The notes below the pieces were generated by a model that was given only the letters and a program-made list of their open reading frames with translations, searched no databases and had not been told where the DNA came from. A DNA stretch of 64,000 bases. Source: Marinomonas sp. UCMA 3892. GTDB lineage: Bacteria; Pseudomonadota; Gammaproteobacteria; Pseudomonadales; Marinomonadaceae. Positions 54,903 to 64,000 of the stretch are shown piece by piece (within the stretch, counting starts at the first letter, position 1; every line of letters starts with the position of its first letter). The stretch spans positions 186,001-250,000 of the forward strand of contig NZ_PTXN01000008.1 of assembly GCF_012726345.1 (NCBI RefSeq), in the 5' to 3' direction. Position numbers and translations under genes: made by a program.

Positions 54903-55295
54903 ATGTCAGCTACTCAATACTACGGTACAGGTCGTCGCAAAACGTCTACCGCTCGTGTTTTCCTAAAAGCCGGTTCTGGTAACCTAGTTATCAATAACCG
55001 TTCAATTGATCAGTACTTCGGTCGTGAAACTGCTCGCATGGTTGTTCGTCAGCCTCTTGAGTTGGTTGATGCAACTGAGAAGTTTGATGTTTACATCACT
55101 GTTAAAGGTGGTGGTATTTCTGGTCAAGCTGGTGCGATCCGTCATGGTATCACTCGTGCATTGATGCAATACGATGAGACTCTACGTCGTACTCTACGTT
55201 CTGCTGGATTCGTTACACGCGACTCTCGTGAAGTTGAACGTAAGAAAGTTGGTCTACGCAAAGCTCGTCGTCGTCCTCAGTTCTCTAAGCGTTAA
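54903..55295 (+). CDS. rpsI: 30S ribosomal protein S9
   Basis: This 130-residue protein ([20 protein letters not shown]) ends in the S9 tail [11 protein letters not shown], which reaches the P-site tRNA. It is co-transcribed with rplM and followed by a strong terminator. Confidence 0.97.
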   Translation: MSATQYYGTGRRKTSTARVFLKAGSGNLVINNRSIDQYFGRETARMVVRQPLELVDATEKFDVYITVKGGGISGQAGAIRHGITRALMQYDETLRRTLRSAGFVTRDSREVERKKVGLRKARRRPQFSKR

Positions 55296-55317
55296 TATTC
55301 GCTTTGGAATTATTATT

Positions 55318-55351
55318 AAAACGCTTGGTGTTTTCGCCAAGCGTTTTTTTT
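55318..55351 (+). terminator. Intrinsic terminator after rpsI
   Basis: AAAACGCTTGG and CCAAGCGTTTT form an 11-base-pair stem followed by a run of T residues. Confidence 0.88.
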
Positions 55352-55694
55352 GCTTGAAATAAAGTTAACTTTAGAATTCTTGCAACAAAATGATTTTTCT
55401 AAGAAAAATTGTTTGAAAATAATGCTAGAATAGCCGAGCTTTGAAATTCATGGTTTCATAAGTGTGTTTTAATTTGCCGCGTGTTGCTTGATAGCTAGGT
55501 TGAGGATGGTTCTCTACATAGAGCTCAGTGCTCAATTAAAGCCTTGTTTTATAAAAAAGGTGCGTGAGTAAAAATTCCATGAAAGATTTTCTGTGATGGC
55601 GAGATAGTGTAATATTTTTGTTACTTCGTCACCATATTATAGTTTGTTCCCTCCTTTGAAGGGGACGTAGATGTTTTCAATATAGGGGTTAGAC
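55352..55694. other. 343-bp intergenic region between rpsI and sspA
   Basis: No coding frame is supported. In many relatives petABC (cytochrome bc1) occupies this place. The region is AT-rich, includes a TAGAAT -10 candidate near 55428, and may give sspA a long leader. A weak hairpin (GATGG...CCAT) lies at about 55593-55634. Confidence 0.45.
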
Positions 55695-56327
55695 ATGGGT
55701 GTTATTGCAAAGCGCTCCTCAATGACGTTCTTTTCTGATGGAGAGGATCATTATAGCCATCGAGTTCGTATTGTATTGGCTGAGAAAGCCGTCACAGTGG
55801 ACATCATAGATGTAGACCCGTTTAACAAGCCAGACGAGTTGGCGGATGTTAATCCATACAATGAGCTACCAGCTTTAGTCGATCGTGATTTGGTTCTTTA
55901 TGAGCCAAATGTCATGATGGAATACTTGGATGAACGTTTTCCACATCCTCCGTTGCTGCCTGTATATCCTGTTGCTCGTGCTGAAAGTCGCTTGTTTATG
56001 TATCGTATTCAGCGCGATTGGGCAAAGCTAGTTGATTTGATTCTTACTAGTAAGGACAAAGAAGCTGTTGCTAAAGCACAAAAAGAATTGCGTGAAGGTT
56101 TGTTGAACGTTACTCCAATTTTTGAAGAAAAACCTTATTTCATGAGTGATGAGTTCACTATCGTGGATTGCTGTTTGGCTCCAATCTTGTGGCGTTTGCC
56201 TGTATTAGGGGTGGAAATTCCTAAAGACCAAGCAAGAGCGCTATACAAGTATATGGATTTGGTTTTTTCTCGTGAGTCTTTCCAAGAAAGTCTTTCTGAA
56301 GCTGAACAAGAAATGCGTTTAGACTGA
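55695..56327 (+). CDS. sspA: Stringent starvation protein A
   Basis: This 210-residue protein has a GST-like fold: N-terminal thioredoxin-like part ([20 protein letters not shown]) and a helical C-terminal part. SspA binds RNA polymerase and affects stationary-phase and acid-stress genes. It lacks the residues expected for GST activity, as usual for SspA. It precedes sspB. Confidence 0.94.
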   Translation: MGVIAKRSSMTFFSDGEDHYSHRVRIVLAEKAVTVDIIDVDPFNKPDELADVNPYNELPALVDRDLVLYEPNVMMEYLDERFPHPPLLPVYPVARAESRLFMYRIQRDWAKLVDLILTSKDKEAVAKAQKELREGLLNVTPIFEEKPYFMSDEFTIVDCCLAPILWRLPVLGVEIPKDQARALYKYMDLVFSRESFQESLSEAEQEMRLD

Positions 56328-56358
56328 TCTGAGTTATGTCTCGGTTTGGTTGAGTTGT

Positions 56359-56388
56359 AAAAAGAGGAGCTTATGGCTCCTTTTTTTT
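56359..56388 (+). terminator. Intrinsic terminator/attenuator between sspA and sspB
   Basis: AGGAGC and GCTCCT pair around a 5-base loop and are followed by eight T residues. It may lower readthrough into sspB. Confidence 0.7.
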
Positions 56389-56416
56389 AACAAATATTTA
56401 TTGGGTGGGAGACAAT

Positions 56417-56794
56417 ATGTTACCGAAAAGATCTTATTTATTAAATGCCGCTTATTCATGGGTTGCGGATAATGATATGACACCTTACCTATTGGTAGAT
56501 GCGAATCAAAAAGATGTCGTAGTGCCTACTGAATTCGTTAAAGATGGTCAGATCGTGCTAAATGTCAGTATGACTGCGGTACGACATTTGATTATGGATA
56601 AAGACGCAGTTTCGTTTGAGGCGCGTTTTAGCGGTAAGCCGATGCAGGTTTATGTACCTATGTGCGCTGCTCTTGCCTTATATGCGAAGGAAAATGGTGA
56701 TGGTTTTGTTTTTCCAGACGAGGAGTTTTTTGATGAACCAACTCCAACCCCGCCAGAGCCTAAGAAAGGTTTCCAACTTAAAGTTGTGAAATAA
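56417..56794 (+). CDS. sspB: ClpXP protease specificity-enhancing factor SspB
   Basis: The protein has 125 residues from the ATG at 56417, preceded by GGGAGAC; a GTG at 56405 is in frame but less likely. It has the SspB substrate-binding fold, an acidic proline-rich linker and the ClpX-docking tail FQLKVVK. It delivers ssrA-tagged proteins to ClpXP. A bidirectional terminator follows. Confidence 0.93.
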   Translation: MLPKRSYLLNAAYSWVADNDMTPYLLVDANQKDVVVPTEFVKDGQIVLNVSMTAVRHLIMDKDAVSFEARFSGKPMQVYVPMCAALALYAKENGDGFVFPDEEFFDEPTPTPPEPKKGFQLKVVK

Positions 56795-56821
56795 AGAATG
56801 GATGATTACTTTTAGGTCATT

Positions 56822-56855
56822 AAAAAATAGCCGCTTTTAGAGCGGCTATTTTTTT
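56822..56855. terminator. Bidirectional intrinsic terminator between sspB and diaA
   Basis: AAAATAGCCGCT and AGCGGCTATTTT form a 12-base-pair stem with A- and T-runs outside it. Confidence 0.85.
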
Positions 56856-56879
56856 GATCTATACCTGATAAGAGCGTGT

Positions 56880-57473
56880 TTAATCTTCGTAGCCGAATAA
56901 TTGGCGTTCGAGTAGGTCTACTAATATATGAATGACGCTAAGTTGGCATTCGTGCACTCTGGCTGTACCTAGAAGGTTGATTTTTATCTCCGTATCATCC
57001 TGAGAGGTCAGTGACGAGACGTTTTTGGCTTCTGGGCTGGTTAACGCGACTATACTCATTTTGCGTTCATGGGCCGCTTGAATGGCTTGAATGATAGGGG
57101 AGGTGTTGCCTCTGTTTGCAATAACAAACAAAATGTCACCCTGATTACCAAGTGCTGTAATTTGCTTGGAGAAGACGTCATGGTAGCTATCGTTGTGAGT
57201 GATGGCCAAAAGGGCTGAGCCTTCACCGCTTAGGTTGATCGCTGGTAGGCCAGGGCGCTCTCTGTCCATTCGATCTAGCATTAGGGTGCTGAAGTATTGA
57301 GCTAGATGGGAACCTGTACTGTTGCCAATGCAAATAACTTTCCCGCCAGAAGCAATGCTTGAAAAAATCACTTTTGCAGCATGTTCAATATAAGGAGGTA
57401 AACTTTCCAGAGCTTGTTGTTGTGCTTCAAAACTCTGGGCAAATTGTGTGTAGATTGCTTCTTGAAAATCCAT
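56880..57473 (-). CDS. diaA: SIS-domain protein DiaA/GmhA-like
   Basis: This 197-residue protein has one SIS domain (VICIGNSTGSHLAQYFSTLM; DILFVIANRGNTSPIIQAI). It resembles DiaA, which binds DnaA and promotes regular initiation at oriC, and is related to the sedoheptulose isomerase GmhA. The position after yraN supports DiaA. Confidence 0.86.
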   Translation of the reverse strand: MDFQEAIYTQFAQSFEAQQQALESLPPYIEHAAKVIFSSIASGGKVICIGNSTGSHLAQYFSTLMLDRMDRERPGLPAINLSGEGSALLAITHNDSYHDVFSKQITALGNQGDILFVIANRGNTSPIIQAIQAAHERKMSIVALTSPEAKNVSSLTSQDDTEIKINLLGTARVHECQLSVIHILVDLLERQLFGYED

Positions 57474-57478
57474 AGTGA

Positions 57479-57862
57479 TTAAAATACTGCTTTAAGCCAA
57501 GTTAAATGTTGAGAGTCTATTTTTTCGTCAAATAGTATCGCATCGAAGCGACTTGAGTTGTTTACTTTATTATTCTTTTGCAGCCATAAAGCCGCGCTGT
57601 TACGTACTTTTTTAAGCTTTGATTGTCCAAGGCTTTCAGCGGCATTGCCATGAGTGTTGTTAGCTCGAAAGCGAACCTCTACAAAAACATAGGTGTTTTG
57701 ATCTAAAAAAATTAAATCAATTTCTCCGATACGGCAGAAGAAGTTTCGCTCTACAAATCGAAGCCCTTGCTTCCGCAAAAAGGCTTCGGCAGCTTGCTCT
57801 GCTTTGTCGCCGTTATTTTTCGGTGCCTTCTTTCTGTTTAAAAAACTGGTAACTGGTCGCAT
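57479..57862 (-). CDS. yraN: YraN-family (UPF0102) endonuclease-like protein
   Basis: This 127-residue protein has the restriction-endonuclease-like motif of UPF0102: GDKAEQAAEAFL, then FFCRIGEIDLIFLD and VFVEVRFRAN (E...D...ExR/K). Function is unclear; a nuclease role in DNA processing is suspected from fold. Its start lies 50 bases inside the lpoA 3' end, a longer overlap than most in the window. Confidence 0.88.
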   Translation of the reverse strand: MRPVTSFLNRKKAPKNNGDKAEQAAEAFLRKQGLRFVERNFFCRIGEIDLIFLDQNTYVFVEVRFRANNTHGNAAESLGQSKLKKVRNSAALWLQKNNKVNNSSRFDAILFDEKIDSQHLTWLKAVF

Positions 57863-59666
57863 ATACCAAATTTCCTTTTCGGTAAGTCATGATCTCAGGT
57901 CTTTTATGAAATATGCCATTCTCATCCATGGTGATAATGCCGGTATTTGCAGAAATTTTAGTGCTCGGAAGTAGGGTGAATAGTTGGTATTTGCTTGCTA
58001 GTAAATACGAGTCAGCACCTAAGGCTTGTAGTCTGCGCAAAATGTTTGAGTTTTGATTTTTAGGCAAAGCATCTAACGATGTATTGTTTGGTGTAAGAGC
58101 AGGAGCTTCTGTGAACAGTATGCGCTCAATATCTTCAGGTTTGGTTGACCTTTCAGGGGCGCTGTCATTTAGAGTACTGCTAGCAAGCATTGGTATCTTG
58201 TCAGCGAAGTAAAAATCTAAAAGAGGCCTGATTTGTTTAGCGTCATTGAGTTTGCCAATGTAATAGACGTAATCTAGGTCTTCGCGAGATCTTGCGATGC
58301 TATCTACACTTGTGCCGATCCATTTTTCAACTGATCTTTTGCGGGCATAACTCTCATTAATCAAAAGCAATTTCTGAATCGCATCTTGTCTGCCTTTTGG
58401 TGTGTTGGCATAAGACTGATTCGAAGTGATAGTGATATTATCTTTCGCTGCTGCGGCACGGAACTCATCACTTTGTTTGAGTGCCCATGTGTCCTGAGTG
58501 CTCAGGATCGCCGCTCTCGTTGCGCCCTCTTGCTTAGCGAACGTGATCAGCTCATGTATTTCATCTTCTGCGTTTAAGGAGAAGTGATAAAGATTTTTTG
58601 GGTGTTGATTGATGTCCAGCTGATTTAGCGCGATCACTGGGTAAGGTAGGTCTAAGCGACTGACCTGAGCAACATTGTTTTTTTGTAATGGGCCAATAAT
58701 GACATCGGGTTGTTGTGCATTTGCGGCGGCAAGTGCTTCACTAATGTTTGAGTAGTCATCAATATTAACAATACTAACTTGTGGTCTAGCTTCTTTTTGG
58801 TTGTAAAAAGAGGCAAAAAAGCCATCTACAATAGCTTGAGATGCACGTTCTAATTTGCCGCTCATTGGTAACATCAAGACGATTTTCTTCGGTGCCATCT
58901 GTTCAACCGATGACATAATCTCGAAATCTTGCGGTGGCGAGAGTGCTGCGGGGTGACTTGGGTTTTCAATCTGCCAATTTTTGAACATCTTAAGTTGCTG
59001 TTCGATAGACAGCGATTGATCTCTTAAAATGCTGCTGATAGTCAGCCAGCCATTCAGTAAGGGATTTTGCAGTTGGTATAATTCATCAATTTCATTTTGC
59101 GTTAAATTTTGAATAGCCAACCACAATTTTGCTTGGTTTTCTTCTCCTTCATAAAGAGGAAGGTTGTAGGCCAAATCCATTCGTAGATTTACGACTTCAA
59201 GCCAATTGCCAAAGTATTCAAGAATCGACGCTTTTGTTTCTTTCAATCGATTCTGATTGTCAGGATGGCTTGCTGCAGGCAGTTTGTCGGCTTTTTCGAG
59301 GTAAGCTAAAGCGTCGGTGGAATTATCCAAATTTGAAGAGGCTAAAGCGGCAAGTAAATAGGCTTCAAATTGAATTGACGATGTTGTAGCTAACACCTTA
59401 CTTTCTAATGCATCAATGGTTTGTTGATACTCGCCTTGTGCATAGAAGTTTTTTGCTGCGTTGTAGGCATCCGCTAACTCCTTTGAAACATCCGATGTTT
59501 TAATTGGATGGTAGATGCTAGGTGGCAAGGTTCTTTCTTGCGAGCTGCTACTGGCGTTTTGTACCCGGTTTTGAGACTGATCCATATTTAAATTCATGGA
59601 ATTACAGGCGCTTAGCAGAAAAGAGCAAAGAGTTAATGATATGATGCGGTAATTAATTAGGCTCAT
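57813..59666 (-). CDS. lpoA: Penicillin-binding protein activator LpoA
   Basis: The protein has 617 residues from the ATG at 59666. The upstream in-frame start at 59756 would precede a signal peptide with unrelated sequence. The lipobox LLSAC gives a lipidated cysteine. An N-terminal helical TPR-like domain is followed by a periplasmic-binding-like domain (KIVLMLPMSGKLERASQAIV). LpoA stimulates PBP1A from the outer membrane. The divergent rsmI starts only 32 bases away. Confidence 0.9.
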   Translation of the reverse strand: MSLINYRIISLTLCSFLLSACNSMNLNMDQSQNRVQNASSSSQERTLPPSIYHPIKTSDVSKELADAYNAAKNFYAQGEYQQTIDALESKVLATTSSIQFEAYLLAALASSNLDNSTDALAYLEKADKLPAASHPDNQNRLKETKASILEYFGNWLEVVNLRMDLAYNLPLYEGEENQAKLWLAIQNLTQNEIDELYQLQNPLLNGWLTISSILRDQSLSIEQQLKMFKNWQIENPSHPAALSPPQDFEIMSSVEQMAPKKIVLMLPMSGKLERASQAIVDGFFASFYNQKEARPQVSIVNIDDYSNISEALAAANAQQPDVIIGPLQKNNVAQVSRLDLPYPVIALNQLDINQHPKNLYHFSLNAEDEIHELITFAKQEGATRAAILSTQDTWALKQSDEFRAAAAKDNITITSNQSYANTPKGRQDAIQKLLLINESYARKRSVEKWIGTSVDSIARSREDLDYVYYIGKLNDAKQIRPLLDFYFADKIPMLASSTLNDSAPERSTKPEDIERILFTEAPALTPNNTSLDALPKNQNSNILRRLQALGADSYLLASKYQLFTLLPSTKISANTGIITMDENGIFHKRPEIMTYRKGNLVYATSYQFFKQKEGTEK

Positions 59667-59698
59667 AAGCTTACAAAATGACAAATAAAAGAGGTCAC

Positions 59699-60559
59699 AT
59701 GGTACCACATAGTTCTGATGATGCGAGAGGGTCGCTATACATAGTTGCCACCCCAATTGGTAATCTAGATGATTTCAGTAAAAGAGCCGAACAAACTTTA
59801 CGTGATGTAGACTATATTGCAGCGGAAGACACGCGACACACTCGACGTTTACTTAATCATTTTGCCATTGAAGCCAAACTTTTTTCCATTCACGACCATA
59901 ATGAAAAAGACAAAGCAGACTATGTCGCGAGCTTATTGGACGAAGGGAAGAATGTTGCTTTAGTGTCTGATGCTGGAACGCCGCTAATTTCTGACCCTGG
60001 CTATCATGTTGTGCATGCATTGCGAGAAAAAGGCCATAAAGTTTTGCCGATTCCAGGGGCTTGTGCATTGATTGCTGCTTTGTGTGCCTCTGGTTTACCA
60101 ACGGATCAATTCTTTTTTGCTGGGTTTGTACCTGCAAAATCCAAAGGGCGTTGCGATTTGTTTGAGTCATGGAAAAAGCAAACGGGCACAGTGGTATTTT
60201 ACGAATCCACACACCGTGTTTATGATTCGATTACAGACGTGCAAAAAGTCTATGGTGAAGATGCGCAATTGGTATTGGCTCGTGAAGTAACGAAAACATT
60301 CGAGACTTTCTTATCTGGTACGGCATCTGAAATTCTTGCCAAGTTCGATGCGGATGCCAATCAATTGCGTGGTGAATTCGTCGTTATGCTGAGTTTTACC
60401 CAAGAAAGTGGTAACGAAGCAGAATTAGAAGCCAAGCGTATTTTGACTATATTGCTAGAAGACTTACCAGTTAAGCAAGCGGCAGCTATGGCAGCTAAAT
60501 TAACCGGTGAGAAGAAAAACTACCTTTATAAAATGGCGCTTGAAATGCAAGGGGAATAG
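59699..60559 (+). CDS. rsmI: 16S rRNA 2'-O-ribose C1402 methyltransferase
   Basis: The protein has 286 residues from the ATG at 59699 (MVPHSSDD), which has AGAGGT five bases upstream; an ATG at 59678 is in frame. Tetrapyrrole-methylase-fold motifs are visible: LYIVATPIGNLDDFS, AAEDTRHTRRLL and LVSDAGTPLISDPGY. It methylates C1402 of 16S rRNA in the P site. It faces lpoA, the conserved order. Confidence 0.95.
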   Translation: MVPHSSDDARGSLYIVATPIGNLDDFSKRAEQTLRDVDYIAAEDTRHTRRLLNHFAIEAKLFSIHDHNEKDKADYVASLLDEGKNVALVSDAGTPLISDPGYHVVHALREKGHKVLPIPGACALIAALCASGLPTDQFFFAGFVPAKSKGRCDLFESWKKQTGTVVFYESTHRVYDSITDVQKVYGEDAQLVLAREVTKTFETFLSGTASEILAKFDADANQLRGEFVVMLSFTQESGNEAELEAKRILTILLEDLPVKQAAAMAAKLTGEKKNYLYKMALEMQGE

Positions 60560-60580
60560 GTTTTGCCTCTTGTCTCTGAT

Positions 60581-60607
60581 AAACACCCATATAAAAGGTG
60601 GGTGTTT
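60581..60607 (+). terminator. Weak terminator hairpin after rsmI
   Basis: AAACACCCA and TGGGTGTTT pair around a 9-base loop shortly after the rsmI stop. A proper T-run is lacking, so termination may be partial. Confidence 0.4.
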
Positions 60608-60636
60608 ACATTCCGATAAGACTGAGTATACTCAGC

Positions 60637-60729
60637 CCTACTTGTCGGAGTGCCATTTGGCTGAGATCGCATAATTAAATGCGGGATCCGCAGAACCTGA
60701 TCGGGCTAATACCCGCGTAGGAAACAAGA
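60637..60729 (+). promoter_or_regulatory. TPP riboswitch (THI element) of thiC
   Basis: The THI-box core GGCTGAGATCGC and the 3' block GAACCTGATCGGGCTAATAC plus CCGCGTAGGAAACAAG match the TPP riboswitch consensus. The end stem pairs CTTGT (60641-60645) with ACAAG (60724-60728). Thiamine pyrophosphate binding would reduce thiC expression. Confidence 0.93.
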
Positions 60730-60748
60730 AAGTATCTATTTTTCTTTT

Positions 60749-60789
60749 CTGCATCGAATGAACTCCTGATTTTTATAGAATCGATGCAG
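60749..60789 (+). promoter_or_regulatory. Nine-base-pair hairpin in the thiC leader
   Basis: CTGCATCGA and TCGATGCAG are perfect complements around a 23-base loop, 20 bases past the riboswitch. No T-run follows, so it may be part of the expression platform or an anti-terminator partner rather than a terminator. Confidence 0.45.
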
Positions 60790-60860
60790 CCATATCCTCT
60801 AAAGCATCTTTGCTACTAAAATTCAGGGTTCACGTTTTGCAATTAACGCCAGTAGTGCGT

Positions 60861-62964
<2,104 letters not shown>

Positions 62965-62979
62965 GTGAAAGGAGGATTT

Positions 62980-64000
62980 ATGTCTATAAAACCTCCTGTT
63001 GTCTGGTGCGTGGGTGGGTCGGATTCGTCCGCCCATGCAGGACTTCAAGCGGATTTGCGTACAGGGCAGGATTTACGCTGTCATGTGCAAACCATTGTCA
63101 CTTGCATCACAGCGCAAAACTCCAAAGAAGTGCGCTCTGTTGAACCAGTTTCTCTGGCTATGTTTGATGAGCAATGGCAAACCTTGCTCGACGACGTACC
63201 ACCAGATGCTATTAAAGTGAGCTTGCTACCATCTATTGAGATAGCAAAAGCCTGCTCGATTTGGTTGAGACGGATTAAGGCGGACTTTCCTAATGTATTG
63301 GTCGTCTTTGATCCTGTTATGGCGGCTAGCAGCGAGTCTGGAAATCGGCTGCAGCAAGACTCAGTCGGAGCATCTTTATTAGGATCGTTGCTGCCTTATA
63401 TCGATGTGATCACACCCAATTCGATAGAGTTTAAGCGGTTGACAGGTTTATCTGATCAGCAACCAGCGGTTGATATACAAAGTCAATTGGCCGTGTATTT
63501 ATCGTCGTCAAAGTGTGCTTGGTTACTAAAAGCCGGGCACTCTGATTCAGAGCAAGCAACAGACTGGCTGTTGGATCAGGATTCTATTGTTGGTTTCGCA
63601 TACAAAAGACTTTCCGTTCACAATACTCGAGGCACAGGTTGTACCTTGTCGACGGCACTGGCGAGCTTTATTGCTCATGGTTATGATCTTTTAGATGCCA
63701 TGACGATGGCAAAGGCTTACATAACTGGCGCATTAAAAACTGGTGTGAAAATTGGTGAAGGGGCGGGGCCGCTAGGTCGCCCTGGTTGGCCGTTGCAAAT
63801 TGAAAATCTACCGGCGATTGTCTCGCCGTATAAGCTGTCGACTGTCACGCAGGCGCCGATGCATCAATCTTTTGCCAAGATGGATCTCGATAAAATGGGC
63901 TTGTATCCAGTAGTGGATTCCATTGCTTGGTTGAAATTAGTACTCAAGCAAGGTGTGAAGCTTGCCCAGTTGCGTATCAAAGACCCTGATGATGCCGATC
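62980..64000 (+). CDS. thiDE: ThiD-ThiE fusion (HMP-P kinase/thiamine-phosphate synthase), cut by window edge
   Basis: The frame opens at the ATG at 62980 behind AAAGGAGG and continues past the window end. The first about 270 residues are a ThiD-type kinase: GGSDSSAHAGLQADLRTG, VVFDPVMAASS, TPNSIEFKRLTG and the catalytic NTRGTGCTLSTALAS. After a linker, GLYPVVDSIAWLK and GVKLAQLRIKD start a ThiE domain. The ThiD half phosphorylates HMP(-P) and the ThiE half joins it to the thiazole phosphate. It shares the riboswitch-controlled transcript with thiC. Confidence 0.88.
   Translation, partial: MSIKPPVVWCVGGSDSSAHAGLQADLRTGQDLRCHVQTIVTCITAQNSKEVRSVEPVSLAMFDEQWQTLLDDVPPDAIKVSLLPSIEIAKACSIWLRRIKADFPNVLVVFDPVMAASSESGNRLQQDSVGASLLGSLLPYIDVITPNSIEFKRLTGLSDQQPAVDIQSQLAVYLSSSKCAWLLKAGHSDSEQATDWLLDQDSIVGFAYKRLSVHNTRGTGCTLSTALASFIAHGYDLLDAMTMAKAYITGALKTGVKIGEGAGPLGRPGWPLQIENLPAIVSPYKLSTVTQAPMHQSFAKMDLDKMGLYPVVDSIAWLKLVLKQGVKLAQLRIKDPDDAD

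Noticed and set aside
59667..59756. N-terminal extension of LpoA
   Set aside because: It would overlap rsmI and place unrelated residues before a clear lipoprotein signal peptide.

Overview
The window looks like chromosomal DNA of a marine gammaproteobacterium of the Oceanospirillales type, most likely Marinomonas or a close relative. This is inferred from protein style and gene order: rpoN-ptsN-ptsO-mgtE, lptCAB, mlaFEDC-ibaG-murA-hisGD, degS, zapG/zapE, rplM-rpsI-sspAB, diaA-yraN-lpoA/rsmI and thiC-thiDE. No rRNA, tRNA or CRISPR array was seen.

Layout. (1) 1-2.3 kb: two overlapping AAA-type ATPase genes, the first cut by the window edge, behind a strong promoter with a palindrome. (2) 2.4-7.6 kb: a ynjBCD-type ABC importer divergent from an M14/AstE-type zinc hydrolase. 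(3) 7.7-16.1 kb: a mixed set made of a UvrD-like helicase, a 2OG-Fe(II) oxygenase, an SDR dehydrogenase, a class II glutamine amidotransferase, a chemoreceptor, hisI and a two-domain QueD-like protein. (4) 16.3-34.5 kb: an accessory island starting directly after the 4.5S RNA gene (ffs). It opens with three 21-bp tandem repeats and a truncated TnsA-like nuclease gene, the signature of a Tn7-like transposon end. It then carries a complete staphyloferrin-B-type (sbnA-I) siderophore pathway and a matching TonB receptor/ABC uptake operon. Both operons have promoters overlapped by Fur-box-like palindromes. (5) 34.6-36.6 kb: msrB and an apparently intact IS3/IS150-type insertion sequence that split an intrinsic terminator. 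(6) 36.6-64 kb: core housekeeping genes, ending in a TPP riboswitch, thiC and a thiD-thiE fusion cut by the window edge.

How the genes work together. In the island, SbnA/SbnB (with an SbnI-like serine kinase) would make L-2,3-diaminopropionate and alpha-ketoglutarate. SbnG would make citrate, SbnH would decarboxylate an intermediate, and three NIS synthetase modules (two fused into one 1172-residue protein) would assemble the siderophore. The MFS protein would export it, and the receptor, binding protein, two permeases and ATPase would bring the ferric complex back. In the core part, lpt and mla genes build and maintain the outer membrane, rpoN/PTSNtr genes carry nitrogen-related regulation, and hisG/hisD/hisI belong to histidine synthesis.

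Most notable points: the Tn7-like end at ffs next to a siderophore island, the SbnE/SbnF fusion, the IS inserted in a terminator loop, the two-domain QueD-like protein with motifs split between its halves, and core clusters missing genes that usually sit there (hpf, rapZ, kdsC/kdsD, mlaB, petABC).
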